DNA from: Mesorhizobium caraganae
GTDB lineage: Bacteria; Pseudomonadota; Alphaproteobacteria; Rhizobiales; Rhizobiaceae
Direction of reading: 5' to 3'
Assembly: GCF_016836705.1 (NCBI RefSeq)
Contig: NZ_JAFCGY010000001.1
Location: 868,001-932,000 of the forward strand
Length of the DNA stretch: 64,000 nucleotides
The notes under the pieces: generated by a model
The model's database searches: none
What the model was told of the DNA's origin: nothing
What the model saw: only the letters and a program-made list of their open reading frames with translations
Position numbers and translations under genes: made by a program
Part shown: positions 1-7,827 of the stretch, piece after piece
How the letters are laid out: every line of letters starts with the position of its first letter
Position numbering within the stretch: position 1 is the first letter of the stretch

Positions 1-699
1 GGCGCCAACAAGGGCATCGGCCGCGAAATCGCCCGAAGGCTGGCGACGATGGGCTTCAAGGTGTGGCTCGGCGCCAGGGATGCCGAGCGCGGCATGGCGG
101 CAGAACAAGAATTGCACGCCGAAGGCCTGGACGTTCAATGGCTTGCGCTTGACGTCACGCAGGACGACAGCGTGGCGGCCGCCGCCAAAACCGTCAGTGC
201 GGAAAGCGCCGGTCTCGACGTGTTGGTGAACAATGCCGGCATCGCCATCAATTATGAGTTGCCGCCGAGCGAACAGCATCTGGCCGATATCAGGGCCACC
301 TATGAGGTCAATGTGTTCGGCCCGATCCGCGTCACCCAGGCCTTTCTGCCGCTGCTGCTGGCAGCGCCGGCCGCGCGTATTGTCATGGTCAGCAGTTCGA
401 CGGGATCCATCGGCCGCGCGCTCGATTCCGGCACTCCGAACCATGCGATCAACCTGCTGGGCTATGGCAGCTCCAAGACGGCGCTGAACGCCATTACCGT
501 GGCCTTCGCCCGGGAACTGGCGCCGAGCGGCATCAAAATCAACGCCGCGGCACCCGGCTATACCGCCACCGACCTTAATGGCTTTAAAGGCCACCGCACC
601 GTGCAGCAGGCGGCCGAGATCGTGATACACTTGGCGACCCTGGATGCAGATGGCCCGAACGCCGGCTATTTCAACGACGATGGCCCGCTCCCCTGGTGA
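1..699 (+). CDS. SDR-family oxidoreductase, 5' end outside window
   Basis: The reading frame is open from base 1, so the gene starts upstream of the window. The first residues GANKGIGREIA are the tail of the Rossmann TGxxxGIG cofactor loop; NNAG follows (bases about 229-240), and YGSSK (bases about 463-477) supplies the catalytic Tyr-x-x-x-Lys. These are the hallmarks of NAD(P)-dependent short-chain dehydrogenases. About 232 residues are visible, so only a short N-terminus is missing. The substrate cannot be read from sequence. It lies 181 bases upstream of iolC on the same strand, but the inferred iolC promoter in that gap suggests it is a separate transcription unit. Confidence 0.88.
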   Translation, partial: GANKGIGREIARRLATMGFKVWLGARDAERGMAAEQELHAEGLDVQWLALDVTQDDSVAAAAKTVSAESAGLDVLVNNAGIAINYELPPSEQHLADIRATYEVNVFGPIRVTQAFLPLLLAAPAARIVMVSSSTGSIGRALDSGTPNHAINLLGYGSSKTALNAITVAFARELAPSGIKINAAAPGYTATDLNGFKGHRTVQQAAEIVIHLATLDADGPNAGYFNDDGPLPW

Positions 700-756
700 A
701 AGGAGCCGGGCCTCCAAGGTCCCCGGCAGTTATCATCCTCAGCACTTTTAAGAGAA

Positions 757-802
757 GGAACGCTCATTCCATATTGACTATGGATTGGAATTATTATTTC
801 AT
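757..802 (+). promoter_or_regulatory. iolC promoter with two candidate IolR operators
   Basis: A perfect GGAA-N6-TTCC palindrome lies at 757-770. A near copy with one changed base in the second half-site (GGAA-N6-TTTC) lies at 787-800, exactly 30 bp downstream. Between and across them are a -35-like TTGACT (774-779) and, after 17 bp, a weak -10-like TTTCAT (797-802). GGAA-N6-TTCC is the site described for the RpiR-type repressor IolR of Sinorhizobium meliloti (family knowledge). Placement over the -10 would fit repression. No iolR gene is in this window. The promoter elements are inferred by eye. Confidence 0.5.
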
Positions 803-880
803 ATTCCCGGCGTCACGCTGCCGCTCGCGCGTGTCCCCCAACTAGGTTGCTCAAGACAACAAGACTGACGGGAGGTTCCA

Positions 881-2815
881 ATGAGCGAAGCCGTGGACGC
901 GAAATACGCTCCGCTCGATGTCATCACCATCGGTCGCGCTTCCGTCGACCTTTACGGCCAGCAGATCGGCTCGCGGCTGGAGGACATCACCTCCTTCGCC
1001 AAGTCGGTCGGCGGCTGTCCGGCCAACATCTCGGTCGGCACGGCGAGGCTCGGCCTGCGCTCGGCGCTGCTAACCCGCGTCGGCGACGAGCAGATGGGCC
1101 GCTTCATCCGCGAACAGCTGCGGCGCGAAGGCGTCAATGTCGACGGTCTCAAGACCGACAAGGAACGGCTGACGGCCTTGGTGCTGCTTTCGGTCGAGAG
1201 CGAAGGCGTCTCGCCGATGATCTTCTACCGCTCGGACTGCGCCGACATGGCCCTGGCGCCGGAAGACATCGACGAGGCCTTCATCGCCTCGGCGCGTTCC
1301 ATCGTCGTCACCGGCACACATTTTTCCCGGCCCAACAGCGACGCCGCCCAGCGCAAGGCGATCCGCCTCATCAAGGCCAAGGGCGGCGAGGTGGTGTTTG
1401 ACATCGACTACCGCCCCAATCTCTGGGGCCTTGCCGGCCATGCCGAAGGCTTTGAACGCTATGTGAAATCCGACCGCGTCTCGGCGCAGCTGAAGACGGT
1501 ATTACCTGATTGCGATCTCATCGTCGGCACCGAGGAAGAGATCATGATCGCGTCTGGCGCCGATGATTGCCTGAGCGCGCTGAAGACCATCCGCGCGCTG
1601 TCGTCGGCCACCATCGTTTTGAAGCGCGGCGCCATGGGCTGCATCGTCTATGACGGGCCGATCAGCGACGATCTGGAAGACGGCGTCGTCGGCAAGGGTT
1701 TTCCGATTGAGATCTACAATGTGCTCGGCGCCGGCGATGCCTTCATGTCCGGCTTCCTGCGCGGCTGGCTGGGTGGCGAAGACCATGCGACGGCGGCGAC
1801 CTGGGCCAATGCCTGCGGCGCCTTTGCCGTGTCGCGGCTGTTGTGCGCGCCGGAATATCCGACCTTCGAGGAGCTGCAGTTCTTCCTCAAGAACGGCAGC
1901 AAGCATCTCGCTTTGCGCAAGGACGAGGCGATCAACCACATCCATTGGGCAACGACACGCCGGCGCGACATCCCCTCGATGATGGCGCTCGCCTGCGACC
2001 ATCGCGTCCAGCTCGAGGACGTGGCGGCCAAGACCGGCGCCGATCCGGCCCGCATCCGCGACTTCAAGGTGCTGGCGGTCAAGGCGGCAGCAAAAGTCGC
2101 CGCCGGCCGTGACGGCTATGGCATGCTGATCGACGAGAAGCACGGCCGCGAGGCGATGTTCGAATTCGCCAGGCATCCCTTCGCCTGGCTCGGCCGTCCC
2201 GTCGAACTGCCGGGCTCACGGCCGCTGCGCTTCGAATTCTCACAGGACATAGGTTCGCAGCTGGTGGAATGGCCGGTCGACCACTGCATCAAATGCCTGT
2301 GCTTCTACCATCCGGACGATCCGGCGGCGCTCAAGGAAGAACAGCAGCAGAAACTGCGCGCGCTGTTCGAGGCGGCGCGGAAGGTCGGGCGGGAATTGCT
2401 GGTCGAAATCATCGCCGGCAAGCACGGCAAGCTCGACGACACCACGATCCCGCGCGCGCTGGAAGAACTCTATGCGCTTGGCATCAAGCCGGACTGGTGG
2501 AAGCTCGAGCCGCAGGCCTCGGCCGGCGCCTGGGCCAAGATCGAGGCCGTCATCCTCAAGCACGATCCGTGGTGCCGTGGCGTCGTGCTGCTTGGGCTGG
2601 AAGCGCCGCAGGACGAGCTGGAAGCTGCCTTCGCCGCGACCGCCAAGGCGCCGATCGTCAAGGGCTTCGCCGTCGGCCGCACCATCTTCGTCCACGCCGC
2701 CGAACAGTGGTTGGCCGGCAAGATGTCGGATGACGAGGCGATCGCCGACATGGCGTCGCGCTTCGAACAGTTGACCGAAGCGTGGCTTGCCGCGCGTGGC
2801 CGTAAAGCAGCATAA
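881..2815 (+). CDS. iolC: 5-dehydro-2-deoxygluconokinase fused to DUF2090 domain
   Basis: This cytoplasmic enzyme phosphorylates 2-deoxy-5-keto-D-gluconate in myo-inositol catabolism. Residues about 15-320 are a PfkB sugar-kinase domain, with an N-terminal GRASVDLYG segment and the GAGDA anion-hole/catalytic motif at 283-287. Residues about 330-640 form a DUF2090 domain, an aldolase-like TIM barrel thought to act on the product of the kinase (IolJ-like role). At 644 residues it is twice the length of a single-domain IolC, as is usual in rhizobia. The start is preceded by a GGAGG ribosome site. It heads the iolC-iolD-iolE-iolB series; iolD follows after 32 bases. Confidence 0.95.
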   Translation: MSEAVDAKYAPLDVITIGRASVDLYGQQIGSRLEDITSFAKSVGGCPANISVGTARLGLRSALLTRVGDEQMGRFIREQLRREGVNVDGLKTDKERLTALVLLSVESEGVSPMIFYRSDCADMALAPEDIDEAFIASARSIVVTGTHFSRPNSDAAQRKAIRLIKAKGGEVVFDIDYRPNLWGLAGHAEGFERYVKSDRVSAQLKTVLPDCDLIVGTEEEIMIASGADDCLSALKTIRALSSATIVLKRGAMGCIVYDGPISDDLEDGVVGKGFPIEIYNVLGAGDAFMSGFLRGWLGGEDHATAATWANACGAFAVSRLLCAPEYPTFEELQFFLKNGSKHLALRKDEAINHIHWATTRRRDIPSMMALACDHRVQLEDVAAKTGADPARIRDFKVLAVKAAAKVAAGRDGYGMLIDEKHGREAMFEFARHPFAWLGRPVELPGSRPLRFEFSQDIGSQLVEWPVDHCIKCLCFYHPDDPAALKEEQQQKLRALFEAARKVGRELLVEIIAGKHGKLDDTTIPRALEELYALGIKPDWWKLEPQASAGAWAKIEAVILKHDPWCRGVVLLGLEAPQDELEAAFAATAKAPIVKGFAVGRTIFVHAAEQWLAGKMSDDEAIADMASRFEQLTEAWLAARGRKAA

Positions 2816-2847
2816 AGGCGCGGCACAGGACTGCGGAGGAAAACACT

Positions 2848-4698
2848 ATGACGAAGACAATCCGCCTGACGATGGCGCAGGCGCTGACCCGCTTTCTCAG
2901 CAAGCAGATGACCGAGATCGGCGGCAAAAAAGTGCCGATCTTCGGCGGCGTCTGGGCGATTTTCGGCCACGGCAATGTCGCAGGGATCGGCGAGGCGCTC
3001 TATCAGGTGCGCGATGAACTGCCGACCTTCCGCGCCCACAACGAGCAGGCGATGGCGCATGCGGCGATCGCCTATGGCAAGGCTAATTTCCGCCGCCGCT
3101 TCATGGCCGCGACCTCGTCGATCGGCCCGGGCGCGCTCAACATGGTGACGGCGGCGGCCCTTGCATACGTAAACCGGTTGCCCGTCCTGTTTTTGCCGGG
3201 CGATGTCTTCGCCAACCGTATCCCCGATCCGGTGCTGCAGCAGGCCGAAGATTTTTCCGACGGCACGGCGACGGTCAATGACTGCTTCCGTCCGGTGTCG
3301 CGCTATTTCGACCGCATCACCCGGCCCGAGCAGATCATTCCGGCGCTGGGCCGGGCCATGCAAGTGCTGACCGATCCGGCCGAGTGCGGCCCGGTGACGC
3401 TGTCGCTGTGTCAGGACGTGCAGGCCGAGGCCTATGACTATCCCGAAAGCTTCTTTGCCGAGCGCGTCTGGCACCAGCGCCGGCCGCGCCCGGACCGCGG
3501 CGAACTGGCGGCGGCGGTGGCGGCACTTAAGGGCGCCAAGAAGCCGCTGATCATCGCGGGGGGCGGCGTCTTATATTCGCAGGCATCGGATGAACTGGCA
3601 AAATTCGCCGAAACCGCAGGTATTCCGGTCTGCGAGACGCAAGGCGGCAAATCCTCGCTGCCGGACAATCATAGGCTCAACATGGCGGCGGTCGGCGTCA
3701 CCGGCACCTCGGCCGCCAACCGGCTGGCGGAAGAGGCCGATGTCGTGCTGGCCATCGGCACGCGCCTGCAGGATTTCACCACCGGCTCGTGGGCGCTGTT
3801 CAAGAATTCCGGCAAGACCATCATCGGGCTGAATGTGCAGCCTTTCGATGCCGGCAAGCACCGGGCTTTGCCGCTGGTCGCCGATGCGGCCGAAGGGCTC
3901 GCCGAACTCGGTGCCGGGCTCAAGGGCTGGAAGGCGCCTCCCGCCTGGACCGACAATTCGGCCACCGGCAAGAAAGCCTGGCAGGCCGATGCCGGCAAGG
4001 TAACGGCCTCGACCAATGCCGCCTATCCCTCGGATGCTCAGGTGATCGGCGCCGTGCAGCGCGCTTTGGGCTCCGGCGTGACCTTGCTGCATGCCGCCGG
4101 CGGTCTGCCCGGCGAGTTGCACAAGCTCTGGCAGGCCGGCGCGCCCGGCTCCTACCACGCCGAATACGGCTTCTCGACCATGGGCTATGAGATTGCCGGC
4201 GGCCTTGGCGCCAAGATGGCCAAGCCCGATGAGGAAGTCGTCGTCATGATCGGCGACGGCTCCTACCTGATGCTGAATTCCGAGATCGCCACTTCGGTGA
4301 TGCTCGGCCTCAAGCTCACCATCGTGCTGCTCGACAACCGCGGCTATGGCTGCATCAACCGGCTGCAGATGGCCACCGGCGGCGCCAACTTCAACAATCT
4401 GCTGAAGGACTCGCGCCACGAAATCCTGCCCGACATCGACTTCGCCGCGCATGCCGCCAGCATGGGCGCAATGTCAGAAAAAGTGCCATCAATCGCCGGC
4501 CTGGAAAACGCGCTGCAGAAGTCGAAAAAGAACGACCGCACCACCGTTCTGGTGATCGACACCGATCCGCTTGTCTCAACCGACGCCGGCGGCCATTGGT
4601 GGGATGTGGCGGTGCCGGAAGTCTCCGCCCGCAGCCAGGTCAACGCGGCGCGCAAGGCCTATGACGAAAAGCGGCAGATGCAGAGCGTGGGTGACTGA
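2848..4698 (+). CDS. iolD: 3D-(3,5/4)-trihydroxycyclohexane-1,2-dione hydrolase
   Basis: Thiamine-diphosphate enzyme that opens the ring of the inositol-derived dione to 5-deoxy-glucuronate. The 616-residue protein has the three-domain layout of the acetolactate-synthase superfamily: an N-terminal Pyr domain with the ThDP-activating glutamate region (HNEQAMAHAAIAYGKA), a central domain, and a C-terminal PP domain with the GDGSY...N ThDP/Mg motif (bases about 4252-4340). The ribosome site is GGAGG in front of 2848. It is the second gene of the iol operon. The 227-base gap to iolE is occupied by a palindromic repeat, which could modulate the downstream transcript. Confidence 0.95.
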   Translation: MTKTIRLTMAQALTRFLSKQMTEIGGKKVPIFGGVWAIFGHGNVAGIGEALYQVRDELPTFRAHNEQAMAHAAIAYGKANFRRRFMAATSSIGPGALNMVTAAALAYVNRLPVLFLPGDVFANRIPDPVLQQAEDFSDGTATVNDCFRPVSRYFDRITRPEQIIPALGRAMQVLTDPAECGPVTLSLCQDVQAEAYDYPESFFAERVWHQRRPRPDRGELAAAVAALKGAKKPLIIAGGGVLYSQASDELAKFAETAGIPVCETQGGKSSLPDNHRLNMAAVGVTGTSAANRLAEEADVVLAIGTRLQDFTTGSWALFKNSGKTIIGLNVQPFDAGKHRALPLVADAAEGLAELGAGLKGWKAPPAWTDNSATGKKAWQADAGKVTASTNAAYPSDAQVIGAVQRALGSGVTLLHAAGGLPGELHKLWQAGAPGSYHAEYGFSTMGYEIAGGLGAKMAKPDEEVVVMIGDGSYLMLNSEIATSVMLGLKLTIVLLDNRGYGCINRLQMATGGANFNNLLKDSRHEILPDIDFAAHAASMGAMSEKVPSIAGLENALQKSKKNDRTTVLVIDTDPLVSTDAGGHWWDVAVPEVSARSQVNAARKAYDEKRQMQSVGD

Positions 4699-4703
4699 AA
4701 TGG

Positions 4704-4884
4704 GCGCTGCCCCTCACCTGCCTGCCGGCATCCTCTCCCCGTATAGGGACGGGGAGAGGGACGCTGTCATCACCGGTTTCGCCAATCACCGTCGTCGCAA
4801 GAAAGACGCCGAGGTCGCGGCTAGACCCCTTCTCCCCGTCACTATACGGGGAGAAGGTGCCGGCAGGCGGATGAGGGGCAGCGC
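4704..4884. repeat. Family A mosaic palindromic repeat (RIME-like), complete copy
   Basis: The left arm (about 4704-4757) reads GCTGCCCCTCACCTGCCTGC and on into CTCCCCGTATAGGGACGGGGAG. The right arm (about 4829-4884) is an inverted relative of it, with CTCCCCGTCACTATACGGGGAG followed by GCCGGCAGGCGGATGAGGGG. Each arm contains its own hairpin, and the arms pair with each other. Related copies lie at 30960-31079 plus 32430-32492 (split by an IS) and at 46524-46684 (arms in the other order). This resembles rhizobial intergenic mosaic elements. It sits inside the iol operon between iolD and iolE. Confidence 0.8.
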
Positions 4885-4925
4885 CGGCGGCAAAAGAATG
4901 AACTGTTTCAATCCGGAGTGACGAC

Positions 4926-5843
4926 TTGAAAGCCAAACTGGGCATGTCCCCCATTGCGTGGTGGAATGACGATCTTGCCGAACTCAGCGACGACGTCTCG
5001 CTGGAGGAATGCCTGCGCCAGTCGCGTTCGGCGGGCTTTACCGGCATGGAAATGGGCCGGCGCTTTCCCAACGATCCCGAAATCATGCTGCCGATCCTGA
5101 AGAAGGCCGACGTGACGCTGTGCGGCGGCTGGTTCTCCGGGACGCTGGTCGACGAGGACATGGGCAAGAACAAGGATCGCATCCAGCCGATGATCGACCT
5201 GTTCAAGGCGGTCAACGCGCCTTGCATCGTCTATGGCGAGGTCGGCCGCTCGATCCAGGGCGACCGTTCCAAGCCGCTCGCCACCAAGCCGAAATTGTCG
5301 GGCGACGAGATGAAGGCCTATGCAAGGCGGCTGACCGAGTTCGGCGAATGGTGCGCCGAGCAGGGCATGCCACTGTCCTATCATCACCACATGGCGGCGG
5401 TGGTCGAGACCGAGCCGGAACTCGATGCCTTCATGCGCCATTCCGGCGACGGCATTCCGCTGCTGCTCGATGCCGGCCATCTCGCCTTTGCCGGCGGCGA
5501 CGTGCTGCGCGCCATCGACAACCACCACAGGCGCATCAGCCATGTCCATGTGAAGGATGTGCGCATGGCCGTGATCGACGGGCTCGACCGCACGAAACAG
5601 TCCTTCCTCGACGCCGTGGCGCTCGGTGCCTTCACTGTGCCGGGCGATGGCTCGCTGGATTTCGGCGCCATCGTGCAGCGCTTCGCCGACCATGGCTATG
5701 AAGGCTGGTTCGTCGTCGAGGCCGAGCAGGACCCGAAGAAGAACCCGCCGCTCAAGATGGCACAGGTCGGCCATAAGGAGCTGATGCGGGTGATGACGGC
5801 AGCCGGCTACACCGTCGAGACGCAAGGGTTCCCCAATGTCTGA
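4926..5843 (+). CDS. iolE: Myo-inosose-2 dehydratase
   Basis: Dehydrates 2-keto-myo-inositol to the trihydroxycyclohexane-dione that IolD cleaves. The 305-residue protein is an AP-endonuclease-2-type TIM barrel. Metal-ligand segments typical of the family are visible: SYHHHMAAVVE, DAGHLAFAGGD, HVHVKDVR and VVEAEQDP. The start chosen is TTG at 4926, preceded by CCGGAGTGA. The next in-frame ATG is six codons later and has no better ribosome site. Family members usually begin with a sequence like this one, so the TTG is plausible but not proven. Confidence 0.93.
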   Translation: MKAKLGMSPIAWWNDDLAELSDDVSLEECLRQSRSAGFTGMEMGRRFPNDPEIMLPILKKADVTLCGGWFSGTLVDEDMGKNKDRIQPMIDLFKAVNAPCIVYGEVGRSIQGDRSKPLATKPKLSGDEMKAYARRLTEFGEWCAEQGMPLSYHHHMAAVVETEPELDAFMRHSGDGIPLLLDAGHLAFAGGDVLRAIDNHHRRISHVHVKDVRMAVIDGLDRTKQSFLDAVALGAFTVPGDGSLDFGAIVQRFADHGYEGWFVVEAEQDPKKNPPLKMAQVGHKELMRVMTAAGYTVETQGFPNV

Positions 5844-5886
5844 TGCGACGGGTTTCCGCCGAGCCAGCTTGCTGTAGATTGGCCCG

Positions 5887-6117
5887 ATGAAAGATTACGA
5901 ACACCCATTCTTCCGGCCGCTGTGGCGGCGCGTTGCGGTCGTCGCCGTCTGCGTGATCTGGGCGATCATCGAATTCGCCTCCGGCACGCCGTTCTGGGGC
6001 GCCATCGCGCTCGGCTTCGCCGCCTACGCCGTCTGGCAGTTCTTCTATCTCTACAAGCCAGTCGACGAGGCGAAGCCACCGGTCGAGCCGAAGACTGGCG
6101 CCGAACCGAAGGAATGA
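5887..6117 (+). CDS. Small two-helix membrane protein in iol operon
   Basis: Seventy-six residues. A charged N-terminus (MKDYEHPFFRPLWRR) is followed by two hydrophobic segments (about 16-33 and 38-54) with a short GTPFWG turn, then a proline/lysine/glutamate-rich tail. No family is recognised. It lies 43 bases after iolE, and its TGA stop lies just before the iolB start (6123), overlapping an in-frame upstream ATG of iolB at 6114. This suggests co-translation with iolB. Two TM helices with both ends cytoplasmic are predicted by eye. Function unknown; a link to inositol use is only positional. Confidence 0.72.
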   Translation: MKDYEHPFFRPLWRRVAVVAVCVIWAIIEFASGTPFWGAIALGFAAYAVWQFFYLYKPVDEAKPPVEPKTGAEPKE

Positions 6118-6122
6118 CCGCA

Positions 6123-6935
6123 ATGTCGAAACTGCTCGTCAAAGCCGACAAGGGCCATGGCCGCGTCGCCCATGTCACGCCCAAAAGCGCCGGCTGGACC
6201 TATGTCGGCTTCGACCTGCACCGGCTGAAGCCGGGCGAAAACGCCTCGGGAAAGACTGGTGATCGCGAAGTCTGCCTGGTGTTCGTCACCGGCAAGGGTA
6301 CGGCAAAGGCCGGTGGTCAGGAACTCGGCCTGCTCGGCGAGCGCATGTCGCCCTTCGAGGGCAAGCCATGGTCGGTCTACATCCCTGAGGGGGCGGACTG
6401 GTCGGTGACCGCGGACACCGATCTCGAACTCGCCGTCTGCTCGGCGCCGGGCCTGGGCGGCGGCCTGCCGGTGCGCGTCATCGCACCCGACGATCTCGGC
6501 CAGGAAGTGCGGGGCAAGGGCACCAACACGCGTTACGTCACCAACATATTGCCGGAGGGCAAGCCGGCCGACTCGCTGCTGGTGGTCGAGGTCATCACGC
6601 CCGGCGGCCATACATCGAGCTACCCGCCGCACAAGCACGACCAGGACAATCTGCCGGCCGAATCCTATCTCGAGGAAACCTACTATCACCGCCTCAACCC
6701 GCCGCAGGGCTTTGCCTTCCAGCGTGTCTATACCGACGCCGATAAGAATGGCGCCCGCGAACTGGACGAGGCGATGGCGATCGAGGACGGCGATGTCGTG
6801 CTGGTGCCCAAGGGCTACCACCCCTGCGCCGCCTGCCATGGCTACGACCTCTATTATCTCAACGTCATGGCCGGCCCGAAACGGACGTGGAAGTTCCACA
6901 ACGCGGCCGAGCACGAATGGCTGATGAAGGCCTGA
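6123..6935 (+). CDS. iolB: 5-deoxy-glucuronate isomerase
   Basis: Isomerises 5-deoxy-D-glucuronate to 2-deoxy-5-keto-D-gluconate, the substrate of IolC. About 270 residues with two cupin-like halves. Conserved family strings are visible: YPPHKHDQD (metal-binding histidines), EETYYHRLNPPQGFAFQRVY and PKGYHPCAACHGYDLYYLNV. ATG 6123 was chosen over the in-frame ATG at 6114 because the GAAGGA ribosome site at 6107-6112 is about 10 bases from 6123 but touches 6114. Last gene of the iol operon; a stem-loop follows at once. Confidence 0.93.
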   Translation: MSKLLVKADKGHGRVAHVTPKSAGWTYVGFDLHRLKPGENASGKTGDREVCLVFVTGKGTAKAGGQELGLLGERMSPFEGKPWSVYIPEGADWSVTADTDLELAVCSAPGLGGGLPVRVIAPDDLGQEVRGKGTNTRYVTNILPEGKPADSLLVVEVITPGGHTSSYPPHKHDQDNLPAESYLEETYYHRLNPPQGFAFQRVYTDADKNGARELDEAMAIEDGDVVLVPKGYHPCAACHGYDLYYLNVMAGPKRTWKFHNAAEHEWLMKA

Positions 6936-6938
6936 CCA

Positions 6939-6955
6939 CCCCTGTCTTTCAGGGG
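6939..6955 (+). terminator. Stem-loop after iolB
   Basis: CCCCTG-TCTTT-CAGGGG forms a perfect 6-bp stem with a 5-base loop four bases after the iolB stop. No U-run follows, so it may be a weak terminator or an mRNA 3'-end stabiliser. No gene lies between here and 7087. Confidence 0.45.
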
Positions 6956-7086
6956 AAGCTGTTGGCCCAGTTCGGAAAAATCGTCGGCTAACGACCCATG
7001 GGGTCGATTTGCCATCGAAAACCCTTCAAAGCTTCGTCAATCCGTCATGGAAATCACCTATGGCAGCGGGCTGACGAGGATTTTCG

Positions 7087-7794
7087 ATGCGCTACGCCAT
7101 CTATTTCACCCCGAGGCAGGACGAGCCACTGGCGCGGATCGCCGCCAACTGGCTGGGACGTGACCCCTTCGGCGCCGCTACCAGGCCGGTCGAGGCAGTG
7201 GGCGACCTGTCGGCGGCGGAGGTCGCCTTCCACACCGCATCGGCCCGCCGCTACGGTTTTCACGCGACGCTGAAGGCACCCTTCCGGCTGGCCGCCAACG
7301 AGACCGAAAGCTCGCTGCGTGCTGCCCTGGACGTCTTTGCCGAAGCGACGCCGACGGTCACCATCCCGCGTCTCATCGTCAGCCAGATCGACGGCTTCTT
7401 TGCCTTGGTGCCCGAAGGCCCGCTGCCGCCGCTCAACCGTTTCGCCGATGATGTCGTGCTTGGTTTCGACCGTTTTCGCGCGCCGCTCACTGAGGCGGAA
7501 ATCGAGCGGCGCAGCCCGGATTCGCTTAAACCCGCCGAGTTCCGCAATCTCTGCCAGTGGGGCTACCCCTATGTCTTCGAGACGTTTCGCTTCCACATGA
7601 CCCTGTCCGGCCGGGCCGGGCCACAGGAAAGCCTACGTCTGCGCGCAGCAATCGACAGCCTGTTCGCCGAGGTGCTGCAGCAGCCGGTGCTGGTGGATGC
7701 GCTGACGCTGTTTGTCGAAACCGAACCGGGCGCCCCGTTCATGGTGCTCTCCCATCATGCACTCGGCCGCCGCGCGGCCCGGAAAACTGCCTGA
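7087..7794 (+). CDS. DUF1045 protein, 2H-phosphoesterase type, phosphonate cluster
   Basis: The 235-residue protein begins MRYAIYFTPRQDEPLARIA, typical of the DUF1045 family found in phosphonate (phn) operons. Two H-x-T/H-x-x-L type motifs, HATLKAPF (about residue 58) and FHMTLSG (about residue 170), are the paired signature of 2H phosphoesterases, which act on cyclic or 2',3'-type phosphodiesters. In the C-P lyase pathway this points to handling of ribosyl cyclic phosphate intermediates (inference). phnM follows after 33 bases. A GAGGA ribosome site precedes the start. Confidence 0.87.
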   Translation: MRYAIYFTPRQDEPLARIAANWLGRDPFGAATRPVEAVGDLSAAEVAFHTASARRYGFHATLKAPFRLAANETESSLRAALDVFAEATPTVTIPRLIVSQIDGFFALVPEGPLPPLNRFADDVVLGFDRFRAPLTEAEIERRSPDSLKPAEFRNLCQWGYPYVFETFRFHMTLSGRAGPQESLRLRAAIDSLFAEVLQQPVLVDALTLFVETEPGAPFMVLSHHALGRRAARKTA

Positions 7795-7827
7795 CCACGT
7801 CGCCTTAAAACCTAAGGACTGCCTGAG

